Below are positions 1-6,564 of a stretch of DNA of 10,134 bases, in pieces (within the stretch, counting starts at the first letter, position 1; each line of letters begins with the position of its first letter). The stretch is from an uncultured Mycoplasmatota bacterium (GTDB lineage Bacteria > Bacillota_I > Bacilli_A > RF39 > UBA660). The notes beneath the pieces were generated by a model, which was not told the origin of the DNA, did not search any database, and saw only the letters and a program-made list of their open reading frames with translations. Where the stretch lies: the NCBI GenBank assembly GCA_947572405.1, contig CANPBV010000057.1:1-10134 (forward strand), given 5' to 3'. A program made the translations under genes and the position numbers.

Positions 1-24
1 AAAAAGGATTTTTACTTTTTTCAT
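1..24 (-). CDS. Possible start of a divergent minus-strand gene (partial)
   Basis: On the minus strand an ATG at 24-22 opens a frame that reads M-K-K-V-K-I-L-F up to the window edge. This looks like the start of a signal peptide or membrane protein. A purine run reading GGGG lies about eight bases upstream of it on that strand, as expected for a ribosome binding site. Only eight codons are visible, so product and even reality are uncertain. The region between it and the first plus-strand gene would then be a divergent promoter region. Confidence 0.3.
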
Positions 25-270
25 TCAAAATCCCCATAACTCTTTACACTAAGGTGGATAGGGATAGTGTCTGTAAAGTGTGGAGAATTGTAGAAAAATA
101 TTCCATAATAAAAGAATGAAAAATATTTTTCAGGAATGCCATTTAATCATTATAGGCAAATAGGAAGATTAAAAAACAGGATACTTCTATTCTATCTCTA
201 GTCCGCTACATGCTGAAACATTCAGAAGAACCTTTTTACTTAATCTTTTATTCTTTTTTTTCTTGGATTA
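25..270. other. Intergenic region without a recognised gene
   Basis: About 250 bases hold no convincing gene on either strand. Visible structure: an imperfect inverted repeat CTTTACA (42-48) and TGTAAAG (72-78), a 5-bp stem CTGAA (213-217)/TTCAG (221-225), and a TATAAT-like box on the minus strand (154-149) without a good -35 box. The first inverted repeat would lie in the leader of the possible minus-strand gene. I see no tRNA or known riboswitch here. Confidence 0.5.
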
Positions 271-300
271 TAGACTTTAATTTTAAAAATATGTTACAAT
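271..300 (+). promoter_or_regulatory. Sigma-A-type promoter of the rlmB-like gene
   Basis: A -35 box TAGACT (271-276) and a -10 box TACAAT (295-300) are separated by 18 bases. Transcription would begin close to 307, giving a very short leader before the ATG at 316. The ribosome binding site is GGTGAT at 307-312, a form seen again before lepB and before the coiled-coil gene. Confidence 0.55.
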
Positions 301-315
301 GAAGTTGGTGATTTT

Positions 316-1044
316 ATGCTTTATACCTCTATTGATAATAAAAAAATTAAGGATTTAAAAAAATTAAACGTAAAAAAGTACCGAGATAAGATGGGCTTGT
401 TTTTAGTAGAAGGTAGGCATTTGGTATTGGAAGCATATAAAACAGGTCATTTAAAAGAATTGTTATTGGAAAAAGATCAATTATTTCCCCTTTCTGTAAC
501 AACAAATTATTTGACCAATAATGTGATTCATTATATCACAGAGGTGGAAAGTCCAAGTACTGTTTTTGGCCTCTGTGAAAAACCAAACTATAACGAAAAC
601 TATGGAAATAGAATTGTCATTTTAGATGGAATACAAGACCCTGGAAATTTAGGAACGATTATTAGAAGTGCAGTTGCATTTCATGCAGATACAATTATTG
701 TAAGTAAGGATACAGTAGATGCCTATAATTCTAAAGTCATTCGTTCAAGCCAAGGAATGATTTTTCATATTCCCATTATTGTGGAAGACTTGTATGAAGT
801 GATTCCGAATTTGCAGGAACAACACTATAAAATATTTGGAACAAAGGTAACTCATGGAAAAAATATAAAAGCAGTTGAAAATTGTGAAAAATTTGCTATA
901 ATAATGGGAAATGAAGGACAAGGGGTAGAAGAGGCTATTTTAGATTTATGTGATGAATATTTATATATAGAAATAGACGATCGTTGTGAAAGCTTGAACG
1001 TGGGTGTTGCAACAAGTATTATTTTATATGAATTAAGTAAGTAG
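316..1044 (+). CDS. SpoU/TrmH-family RNA 2'-O-methyltransferase
   Basis: This protein probably transfers a methyl group from S-adenosylmethionine to a ribose 2'-hydroxyl in rRNA or tRNA. All three SPOUT motifs are present: motif 1 with D104-G-I-Q-D-P-G-N-L-G at residues 103-113, motif 2 M-G-N-E-G-Q-G-V at 197-204, and motif 3 S-L-N-V-G-V-A-T at 226-233 near the C-terminus, which form the knotted cofactor site. The N-terminal 90 residues match the substrate-binding domain found in RlmB/TsnR/YsgA-like members. Length (242 aa) is usual. It is followed seven bases later by rimM, so both are likely in one transcript. The exact target nucleotide cannot be read from sequence; RlmB (G2251 of 23S rRNA) and YsgA-like roles are both possible, so no symbol is given. 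Confidence 0.93.
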   Translation: MLYTSIDNKKIKDLKKLNVKKYRDKMGLFLVEGRHLVLEAYKTGHLKELLLEKDQLFPLSVTTNYLTNNVIHYITEVESPSTVFGLCEKPNYNENYGNRIVILDGIQDPGNLGTIIRSAVAFHADTIIVSKDTVDAYNSKVIRSSQGMIFHIPIIVEDLYEVIPNLQEQHYKIFGTKVTHGKNIKAVENCEKFAIIMGNEGQGVEEAILDLCDEYLYIEIDDRCESLNVGVATSIILYELSK

Positions 1045-1051
1045 GTGTAAT

Positions 1052-1546
1052 ATGGATTATATATATATTGGTGAAATTGTAAACACTCATGGATTAAAAG
1101 GAGAAGTTAGATTACTGTCTGATTTTGAATACAAAAAGGAAGCTTTCATAATAGGAAAGAAGATTTATGTTGGAAAAAACAAAGAAGAATTGGTTATAAA
1201 AACGTACCGGGTACACAAAGAGTATGATATGTTTACTTTCGAGGGGTTTGAAGATATCAATGATATTATTATTTTCAAAGGCGAAAAAGCTTATATGGAT
1301 AGAGCAGATATTTCTATAGATGGTTATTTTAGGGAAGATGTTATTGGCTTGATCGCTTATGATAAAGAGACTCCAATTGGGGAAGTGACCTATATTATGA
1401 AAAGTAAGGCCCATGATATTTTAGTGATTACAGATCGAGATAAAAAACATTTAGTTCCTTATATTCCAGAGTTTATAGCGAGTATTGATTTGGCTCATGA
1501 AAGAATTAATATTAATGTTGTAGAAGGGTTATTGAATGAAAATTGA
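1052..1546 (+). CDS. rimM: Ribosome maturation factor RimM
   Basis: RimM binds ribosomal protein S19 and helps mature the 30S subunit head. The N-terminal beta-barrel shows the family signature G-x-I-V-N-T-H-G-L-K-G-E-V-R at residues 7-20. The C-terminal PRC barrel starts near residue 95 (D-V-I-G-L-I-A-Y-D) and contains the typical K-x-H-D-I-L-V segment and the L-V-P-Y-I-P-E-F motif. Its length of 164 residues is normal. It overlaps the next gene trmD by 11 bases, the classical rimM-trmD arrangement, which suggests coupled translation. Confidence 0.96.
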   Translation: MDYIYIGEIVNTHGLKGEVRLLSDFEYKKEAFIIGKKIYVGKNKEELVIKTYRVHKEYDMFTFEGFEDINDIIIFKGEKAYMDRADISIDGYFREDVIGLIAYDKETPIGEVTYIMKSKAHDILVITDRDKKHLVPYIPEFIASIDLAHERININVVEGLLNEN

Positions 1547-2207
1547 TATTTTAACTCTATTTCCTTCTATGTTTGATGGTTTTTTAAATGAATCAATTAT
1601 AAAACGAGCAATTGATTCTGGAAAAGTAATAATTGAAATTCATGATATTCGAGACTTTACTTTAGACAAGCATAAAAAAGTGGATGATTATAGTTTTGGT
1701 GGAGGCAGAGGTATGGTATTAATGCCACAGCCAGTATTTGATGCGGTTGAATATTATAAAAAAGCAAATTCCAAAGTAATATTGGTAACTCCCCAAGGCA
1801 CAACGTGGAAGCAAAAAATGGCCTATCAGTTTTCTAAAGTGGAACATTTGATTTTGATATGTGGGCATTACGAAGGATTCGATGAACGTATTCGCACATT
1901 GGCAGACTATGAAATTAGTATTGGAGACTATGTATTAACTGGCGGAGAACTTCCTAGTATGGTCATAACGGATAGTATTGTAAGATTATTAGAAGGAGTG
2001 ATCAAGCAAGACTCACATATAGAAGATTCCTTTCATAACAATTTACTAGATTATCCTGTTTATACAAAGCCTACTATATTTAGAGGTATGAAGGTTCCAG
2101 ATGTACTACTTTCAGGGCATCATGCCAATATAAAAAAATGGCGATATGATGAGCAATTAAAAAGAACGAAGCTAAGAAGACCTGATTTATTAGAAAGAGA
2201 TGATTAA
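1536..2207 (+). CDS. trmD: tRNA (guanine-N1)-methyltransferase TrmD
   Basis: TrmD methylates N1 of G37 next to the anticodon, which prevents +1 frameshifting during translation. The SPOUT knot is plain: G-G-G-R-G-M at residues 55-60, C-G-H-Y-E-G-F-D-E-R at 109-118, and I-G-D-Y-V-L-T-G-G-E at 129-138. R150 and D164 (in E-D-S-F) fall where the catalytic Arg and Asp of the family are expected. Length is 223 aa, slightly shorter than the usual 240 but with all conserved parts. The start overlaps the end of rimM by 11 bases, and the stop overlaps the start region of the following small gene. Confidence 0.97.
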   Translation: MKIDILTLFPSMFDGFLNESIIKRAIDSGKVIIEIHDIRDFTLDKHKKVDDYSFGGGRGMVLMPQPVFDAVEYYKKANSKVILVTPQGTTWKQKMAYQFSKVEHLILICGHYEGFDERIRTLADYEISIGDYVLTGGELPSMVITDSIVRLLEGVIKQDSHIEDSFHNNLLDYPVYTKPTIFRGMKVPDVLLSGHHANIKKWRYDEQLKRTKLRRPDLLERDD

Positions 2208-2658
2208 AATGTTAAAACAGTATTCTATTGTAAAAGAAAAATATAATAATTGGTTGATGATCATTGACTATAAAAAACTAAATGGATATCGTCTAATTCC
2301 AAAAAACAGAGTAGAATACGAGGGAATTATAGTCAATCAATTAGTTATTATTAATCAATCATTTATAGAAAAGGTACTCAAGAAGAAAATAAAAAGAAAA
2401 CTAGATTTGTATTTAAAACTTATTATTCAAGTGTTGGGGGAAGATTCTTCTTCCGATGATGGGGAAAGTATTAGAGTAGCCTTAAATGATTTGTCTCGCT
2501 ATCGGAATATTGTTGAATTTAAATACCAAAAATATTTAGATGAAAAATATGTGGCTTTGCTTCTTCAAAAGATTGCACTTTTAGAGCATGAATTAAAGCA
2601 GAAATTAATTTATGGGGTAGAAAAAACTGAGGAAAAGAGTACAGGCAGAAGAAGATAA
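2200..2658 (+). CDS. Uncharacterised protein between trmD and rplS
   Basis: I do not recognise this protein. The first ~60 residues look like a small beta-rich domain. From about residue 60 on it is charged and helical, with a D-S-S-S-D-D-G-E turn near residue 83 followed by helices that could form a bundle. It ends in a basic tail (G-R-R-R). The ATG at 2200 lies inside the end of trmD. An in-frame ATG at 2209 has better spacing from the purine run AGAAAGAG (2192-2199), so the true start may be 2209. The overlap with trmD argues for co-expression. A ribosome- or RNA-related role is possible from position only. It carries no signal peptide or membrane segment. Confidence 0.75.
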   Translation: MIKMLKQYSIVKEKYNNWLMIIDYKKLNGYRLIPKNRVEYEGIIVNQLVIINQSFIEKVLKKKIKRKLDLYLKLIIQVLGEDSSSDDGESIRVALNDLSRYRNIVEFKYQKYLDEKYVALLLQKIALLEHELKQKLIYGVEKTEEKSTGRRR

Positions 2659-2682
2659 TTTTTTTGAATATTTTCTTTTTTT
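2649..2682 (+). terminator. Weak intrinsic terminator after the trmD operon
   Basis: AAGAAGAT (2649-2656) can pair with ATTTTCTT (2670-2677) over eight pairs including one G-U, with a 13-base loop, followed by a T run to 2682. The stem is AT-rich and overlaps the last codons of the preceding gene, so it may only partly stop transcription. The independent promoter of rplS directly downstream fits a transcript boundary here. Confidence 0.35.
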
Positions 2683-2684
2683 GA

Positions 2685-2713
2685 TTGCATATATTAGGAA
2701 TATATGGTAAAAT
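2685..2713 (+). promoter_or_regulatory. Promoter of rplS with extended -10 box
   Basis: The -35 candidate TTGCAT (2685-2690) is followed after 17 bases by TAAAAT (2708-2713), which is preceded by TG at 2705-2706, so this is an extended -10 promoter. It lies about 70 bases before the rplS start, leaving room for the leader described separately. Confidence 0.5.
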
Positions 2714-2782
2714 TTATTACGTCGTGATCCGCTTGTTGAAAGGAAAGACTATGATCATAGATTTTATAGAGGAGAGTGTAAC
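2714..2782 (+). promoter_or_regulatory. Structured 5' leader of rplS, L19-leader-like
   Basis: The 69-base leader contains a stem formed by TCGTGATC (2722-2729) and GACTATGA (2747-2754), seven of eight positions pairing with G-U wobbles. The loop holds the sequence CGCTTGTTGAAAGG. From memory this resembles the L19 leader of Bacillus and relatives, a ribosomal-protein leader thought to mediate autoregulation. A perfect 12-base palindrome, CTATGATCATAG (2749-2760), overlaps the 3' strand of the stem and could form an alternative fold. The ribosome binding site AGAGGAG (2768-2774) follows. Confidence 0.5.
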
Positions 2783-3133
2783 ATGAATTTATTAGAAAAG
2801 ATTACATTAAGTCAAATTAGAACAGATATTCCAGAGTTTCGTGTTGGAGATACTGTAAGAGTTGATGTAAAAATTATTGAAGGAAAAAGAGAAAGAATTC
2901 AGGCTTTTGAAGGATTTGTAACAGCAATTCAAGGTAGTGGAGTAGGAAAAACTTTTACTGTTAGAAAAATATCAAGTGGTGTTGGGGTAGAAAGAATCTT
3001 CCCTGTTAATTCACCAAAGATTGATTCTGTAACTGTAGTAAGACGTGGTAAAGTAAGACAAGCCAAACTTCGTTATTTAAGAGATATTAAAGGTCAAGTT
3101 CGAATTAAAGAAAGAAGAAATAAGGCTGCATAG
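2783..3133 (+). CDS. rplS: 50S ribosomal protein L19
   Basis: L19 sits at the interface of the 30S and 50S subunits. The protein has the full family pattern: an N-terminal segment ending in F-R-V-G-D-T-V-R-V, then R-E-R-I-Q-A-F-E-G-F-V at about residues 36-46, F-T-V-R-K-I-S-S-G-V-G-V-E-R-I-F-P at about 58-74, and the basic C-terminus with A-K-L-R-Y-L-R. At 116 residues it has the standard length. The start is fixed by the strong AGAGGAG site eight bases upstream. It follows trmD as in most bacteria but with its own promoter and leader here. Confidence 0.98.
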   Translation: MNLLEKITLSQIRTDIPEFRVGDTVRVDVKIIEGKRERIQAFEGFVTAIQGSGVGKTFTVRKISSGVGVERIFPVNSPKIDSVTVVRRGKVRQAKLRYLRDIKGQVRIKERRNKAA

Positions 3134-3157
3134 TCTTATTTTTGCTATGGTGATGAT

Positions 3158-3649
3158 ATGGAATGGATAAAAAAGGGGATTCCTTATGTAATTATCATTT
3201 TGGCTGTTGTTTTGATTAGGGCCTTTATTGTAACACCAGTAAGAGTAGATGGTATTTCTATGTACCCAACATTGAAAGATAAAGATATTATTTTGTTAAA
3301 AAAATATGATCATAACTACCAATACGGAGATATCGTTATCTTAAATTATATGAAATCGAAACTTGTAAAAAGAATTATAGGAGTTCCAGGAGATTCTATT
3401 GAAATCGTAGATGGCAAACTCTATATCAACCGAAAAAAAGTAAATGATCCCTATAGTAGTATTACAGCTGATTTTTCTTTGATACAATTAGGATATTCAG
3501 AAGTCCCAGAAGGATATTATTTTGTAATGGGAGATAACCGTGGTGCCTCTAGTGATAGTAGAATGATAGGTTTAATTAAGAAAGATGATATATTAGGAAC
3601 TGCTAGTTTTCGTATTTTTCCGTTTAATAGCTTTGGGTCGATTCATTAA
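3158..3649 (+). CDS. lepB: Signal peptidase I
   Basis: This membrane protease removes signal peptides from exported proteins. One N-terminal membrane segment (about residues 8-25) is followed by the extracytoplasmic catalytic domain. The Ser-Lys dyad is visible: S34 in I-S-M-Y-P-T, and K71 in V-K-R-I-I-G-V-P-G-D. The late box G-D-N-R-G-A-S-S-D-S-R spans residues 125-135. At 163 residues it is a compact Gram-positive SipS-type enzyme. The GGTGAT ribosome binding site begins at 3149. The gene lies 24 bases after rplS, consistent with cotranscription, as in several Firmicutes. Confidence 0.96.
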   Translation: MEWIKKGIPYVIIILAVVLIRAFIVTPVRVDGISMYPTLKDKDIILLKKYDHNYQYGDIVILNYMKSKLVKRIIGVPGDSIEIVDGKLYINRKKVNDPYSSITADFSLIQLGYSEVPEGYYFVMGDNRGASSDSRMIGLIKKDDILGTASFRIFPFNSFGSIH

Positions 3650-3652
3650 AAG

Positions 3653-3682
3653 TTGTAAGTAAATATATTTGAGGTATATAAA
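3653..3682 (+). promoter_or_regulatory. Possible promoter inside the lepB downstream region
   Basis: TTGTAA (3653-3658) and TATATA (3675-3680) are spaced by 16 bases, or by 18 to the overlapping TATAAA (3677-3682). It begins only four bases after the lepB stop. With the terminator at 3793-3816 it would bound a transcript of about 130 bases. AT-rich sequence gives such matches by chance, so confidence is low. Confidence 0.3.
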
Positions 3683-3792
3683 GCCTTATGATTGTCATAA
3701 AAGATGGGAAACAGAGGTTCGATGGAAAGAAAAAAAGAAAGAGCAAGCTTGGAGCGGAAAATGTTTATTAGTGAGATTAATGGTGGCAAAGC

Positions 3793-3816
3793 AAAGAAGA
3801 GGATATCTTCTTTTTT
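3793..3816 (+). terminator. Intrinsic terminator downstream of lepB
   Basis: AAAGAAGA (3793-3800) pairs with TCTTCTTT (3806-3813) around the five-base loop GGATA, and the 3' arm runs directly into a T tract to 3816. This would end transcripts from the lepB operon or from a short transcript starting near 3690. A separate promoter for the next gene follows. Confidence 0.6.
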
Positions 3817-3861
3817 CTTTGTAATGAGGTGTATATGAGTTTGCATAAATATTGTAATCAA

Positions 3862-3891
3862 TTTACTTCATTATAGAATACATGCTATAAT
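3862..3891 (+). promoter_or_regulatory. Promoter of the coiled-coil gene
   Basis: TTTACT (3862-3867) and a perfect TATAAT (3886-3891) are separated by 18 bases, and TG at 3883-3884 makes an extended -10 box. The ribosome binding site GGTGAT (3898-3903) follows only a few bases later, so the leader is almost absent. This is the best promoter in the window. Confidence 0.65.
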
Positions 3892-3905
3892 AAATGCGGT
3901 GATGG

Positions 3906-5528
3906 ATGATGTTTGGGGCAAAAGGATCAGTAAAAAATCGAGTGTATCAATTTTGGTTAATTCGAATATGGAGAGAAAAACGTAAGAAAAGAAAAGAAGC
4001 TCAATTATTGAAAAGAAAACAATTGATAGAATCACAAAGGAAAGTAATTGAAGAAGTAGTTGGTGTGAGGGATAGAAGGCGATGGAAGCTTTCTAAGGCG
4101 CCTGCTATATTACAGAAAAAAGAGGGAACCGTGGTTCAATTATCTCCCATGGGAAAGAAACCTGATCGAGTAATCGAGATAATTGAAGAAAATCCTAAAG
4201 TTGGAATAGGCGAAGAAGTCCAATTAGAAAAAAAATTAGCACAAATAGAAACGGAAACTACAGTTGTAGTTGCAAAAGCAAAGCAAGATATGAAACCATC
4301 TGCTCCAGAAGATTTGGAAAATAAAAAGAAAAAGTTGAAGCATGATTTACACAAAATAGAAAAGTTACAGATAGAATATCAAGTAGTTACAAAAAAAGAT
4401 CCTAAACTATTAAATATTACTTTAATCAAAGATGCAAAAAATAAAGTGACAGTAAAAGATAGTGTTAAAACATTGGAAGAAGCAGAAATTATTTGTAGGC
4501 AAGAACTTGAATGTGTAGAAAAGGCGTTAAAAAACTCTACTGTATTGAATATGAAAGAGAACGCAAAATCAAAAAATGAAAACCCAAGTTCTTTAGAAAA
4601 TCAAAAGAATCATTCATGTGAAAGAATTGAGACTCCAACTAAAGAATTGCCTTCTACTAATCAAATTTCTTTGAAAACAAGTGCAATAGTTGCAACTGTA
4701 GCAGGTGGAACTTTAATTGCCTTTCCAGCATTATTTCAAAAGAGGCTTCAAAGTAACAAAAAAGATAAATCTGATAAAAAGAAAAATAATGGTGAAACAG
4801 TAAATCGTAATATATCAACTGGTAAAAAGATAGATATTGGAAACAAAGTACCAGCAACAAAAAAAGAAAATGAAAATAATAAATTGGAAGAAAAGAAAAG
4901 TCCTAAATTGAAACTTTATCGATCCAAATTAGAGTTAAGCAAAGAAGCTGAAATTATAATTAAAGCGGAATTGGAAAGACAAAAAAATTATTTAAAAAGG
5001 CTAAATGAAAAGATTGGGAAAGTAGATGTTACTAGAAGAATAGAATATCATTTTAGAGGAATTCATCGTTTATTAGAGCATGTTTTAACTTTTGCACTAG
5101 GAATATTTACGATTCCGTTTTCAAAAAAACAAATTTTTGGAACTGCATTAGGGCTTACGCTCATTGGTAATAGTATTCGTGGAATTCGAAACAGTCTTAA
5201 ACCTACTAAAGAGGCACATGTTTATATTGAGTGGAAAGACTTTGCAAAAGCAATATATGGTGAGCAAATGGCTTTAAAACAACTTAATAATATGGTGGTT
5301 GATTCATTAAGTCAAGTTAAAGGTTTAAAAGAAGATATAGAAAGAGAATTTTATGGGAAAGTTTCATTTCAGGAATATGATGAAATGAAAACTAAATTAG
5401 AAGCAATGGAATTAAAGCTTCTTGAAAAGCAAAAACAGATAGAGGAAATGGAGAAGCAAATAGAGAAAGCAGAAGAAAAAAATAAAGTTAAAGTAAAGCA
5501 GATGGAAGAGATCAAAAGGCAGTCATAG
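3906..5528 (+). CDS. Large charged membrane-associated coiled-coil protein, unknown role
   Basis: No family is recognised for this 540-residue protein. The first ~60 residues are very basic (K-N-R-V-Y-Q-F-W, then runs of R and K). The middle is low-complexity and rich in Lys and Glu. A hydrophobic segment spans about 259-277, and two more about 389-405 and 409-424, the latter pair split by a short S-K-K-Q turn and so probably a membrane hairpin. Residues about 488-540 form a heptad-like coiled coil rich in K, E, Q and M. The start may be 3906 or 3909; GGTG at 3898 is four or seven bases away. The gene has its own promoter and ends with its stop inside the AGGAGG site of the next gene, so it leads an operon. 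A structural or scaffold role at the membrane is only an inference. Confidence 0.85.
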   Translation: MMFGAKGSVKNRVYQFWLIRIWREKRKKRKEAQLLKRKQLIESQRKVIEEVVGVRDRRRWKLSKAPAILQKKEGTVVQLSPMGKKPDRVIEIIEENPKVGIGEEVQLEKKLAQIETETTVVVAKAKQDMKPSAPEDLENKKKKLKHDLHKIEKLQIEYQVVTKKDPKLLNITLIKDAKNKVTVKDSVKTLEEAEIICRQELECVEKALKNSTVLNMKENAKSKNENPSSLENQKNHSCERIETPTKELPSTNQISLKTSAIVATVAGGTLIAFPALFQKRLQSNKKDKSDKKKNNGETVNRNISTGKKIDIGNKVPATKKENENNKLEEKKSPKLKLYRSKLELSKEAEIIIKAELERQKNYLKRLNEKIGKVDVTRRIEYHFRGIHRLLEHVLTFALGIFTIPFSKKQIFGTALGLTLIGNSIRGIRNSLKPTKEAHVYIEWKDFAKAIYGEQMALKQLNNMVVDSLSQVKGLKEDIEREFYGKVSFQEYDEMKTKLEAMELKLLEKQKQIEEMEKQIEKAEEKNKVKVKQMEEIKRQS

Positions 5529-5537
5529 GAGGAAGTT

Positions 5538-5948
5538 ATGAAAGTATTTATTATATCAAGTGCATCATTTTATGATAGAATTCCACCAATCAAAGAATAT
5601 TTGGAGAAAAAAGGATTTGAATTAGTGATGCCAAATACTTATGAAAATCCAACCTTAGAAAAAGAAATTTTAGAGCAAGGACATGAAGCACATGTTGAAT
5701 TAGAAAAAAAGCTTTTTAAAATGAGCGAAGACAAAATTAAAAGTGTGGATGCAGTATTGTGTTTAAACTACGAAAAACGTGGTATCAAAAATTATATTGG
5801 TGGGGCAACATTTATTGAAATTTATGAAGCTTTTAAAAATAATAAGAAAATTTATTTATATCACGATATTCCAGAAGGAATGTTATATGATGAACTTTCT
5901 GGATTTAATTCTATTGTGATCAATGAAAATCTTGATTTGATAGGATAA
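5538..5948 (+). CDS. Nucleoside 2-deoxyribosyltransferase-like protein
   Basis: The fold pattern is Rossmann-like: a first strand M-K-V-F-I-I-S-S-A-S, a helix and a strand ending in P-N-T, a segment S-V-D-A-V-L-C-L-N at 69-77, and a loop N-Y-I-G-G-A-T-F-I-E at 85-94 before a helix. E94 sits where the catalytic Glu of nucleoside deoxyribosyltransferases lies. Such enzymes cleave or exchange N-glycosidic bonds of nucleosides or nucleotides. Many relatives of this size are uncharacterised, so the substrate is unknown. A perfect AGGAGG (5527-5532) overlaps the stop of the preceding gene, which implies tight coupling. A non-enzymatic sensor role in the same superfamily remains possible. Confidence 0.7.
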   Translation: MKVFIISSASFYDRIPPIKEYLEKKGFELVMPNTYENPTLEKEILEQGHEAHVELEKKLFKMSEDKIKSVDAVLCLNYEKRGIKNYIGGATFIEIYEAFKNNKKIYLYHDIPEGMLYDELSGFNSIVINENLDLIG

Positions 5949-5981
5949 TAAAATATAAAATAATTTTAAAGGGGTTATATT

Positions 5982-6545
5982 ATGGAAAGATTGTTTGATA
6001 TCTTAATATCAGAAAAGCCAAGTCTATTAATAAAAGAAAATGAAGAATCTATATTTTCTTTGGTTCCAAGTTTACAGTTCTGTAAAGGATTTGAGCAAAA
6101 TAACCATTGGCATATTTATGATGTGTATGAACACATTCTTCATGTTATTGATGGAGTTTCTAACAATTTGATAATTAGGTTAACAGCACTATTTCATGAT
6201 GTGGGAAAGCCATATACCTATACAGAAGATGAAAATGGTGTAGGACATTTTTATAATCACTGGAAAAAGTCACAAGAAATATTTTTAGAGTTTGCGGAAA
6301 AATATCATTTAGAAAAAGAACTTAGTGAAATGGTTGCTAAATTAATTTTTTATCATGATTTACAATTTGATAAACTTAGTGAAAAAGAAATAGAGGAGGT
6401 CCTTGATAAATTTGATGAATCCGAAATTTGTATGCTGTTTGAATTAAAACAAAGTGATTTATTGGCACAAAATCCAGAGTTCCACTATTTATTAGATCGT
6501 TATAGACTGCAAAAGGAGCAATTATTAAAGCAAAAATTAAAATGA
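5982..6545 (+). CDS. HD-domain phosphohydrolase
   Basis: Metal-binding HD residues are clear: H51 (Y-E-H-I-L-H), H72-D73 in L-F-H-D-V-G-K-P, H89 and H93 in G-H-F-Y-N-H, and H125-D126 late in the domain. The stretch around H-W-H-I-Y-D-V-Y-E-H and the P-Y-T-Y-T-E-D-E-N-G segment closely resembles the HD domain that follows the catalytic core in CCA-adding tRNA nucleotidyltransferases, but here the domain stands alone (187 aa) with no nucleotidyltransferase part. HD proteins of this kind hydrolyse phosphate esters of nucleotides or cyclic nucleotides; the substrate is unknown. The site AAAGGGG (5968-5974) precedes the ATG, and it lies 33 bases after the deoxyribosyltransferase-like gene. Confidence 0.88.
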   Translation: MERLFDILISEKPSLLIKENEESIFSLVPSLQFCKGFEQNNHWHIYDVYEHILHVIDGVSNNLIIRLTALFHDVGKPYTYTEDENGVGHFYNHWKKSQEIFLEFAEKYHLEKELSEMVAKLIFYHDLQFDKLSEKEIEEVLDKFDESEICMLFELKQSDLLAQNPEFHYLLDRYRLQKEQLLKQKLK

Positions 6546-6564
6546 ATGTTTAAGGAAGATAAAA

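Noticed and set aside
1112..1414. Minus-strand open frame of 100 codons inside rimM
   Set aside because: It is antisense to a clearly conserved gene and its translation matches no family I know; such frames are common in AT-rich DNA.
3700..3815. A functional T-box leader
   Set aside because: Only part of the T-box consensus is seen, the antiterminator partner is missing, and no aminoacyl-tRNA synthetase or amino-acid gene follows. Kept only as an alternative in the small-RNA finding.
3704..3838. Plus-strand frame of 44 codons in the lepB downstream region
   Set aside because: It reads through the terminator hairpin, has only a poor ribosome binding site, and is composed mainly of K, R and E from a purine-rich run.
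3646..3861. Minus-strand open frame of 71 codons between lepB and the coiled-coil gene
   Set aside because: Low-complexity translation, no convincing ribosome binding site, and it runs across the plus-strand terminator.
4136..4860. Minus-strand frames of about 70 codons at 4136-4354 and 4657-4860
   Set aside because: They are shadows of the lysine- and glutamate-rich coiled-coil gene, giving F-, L- and S-rich translations.
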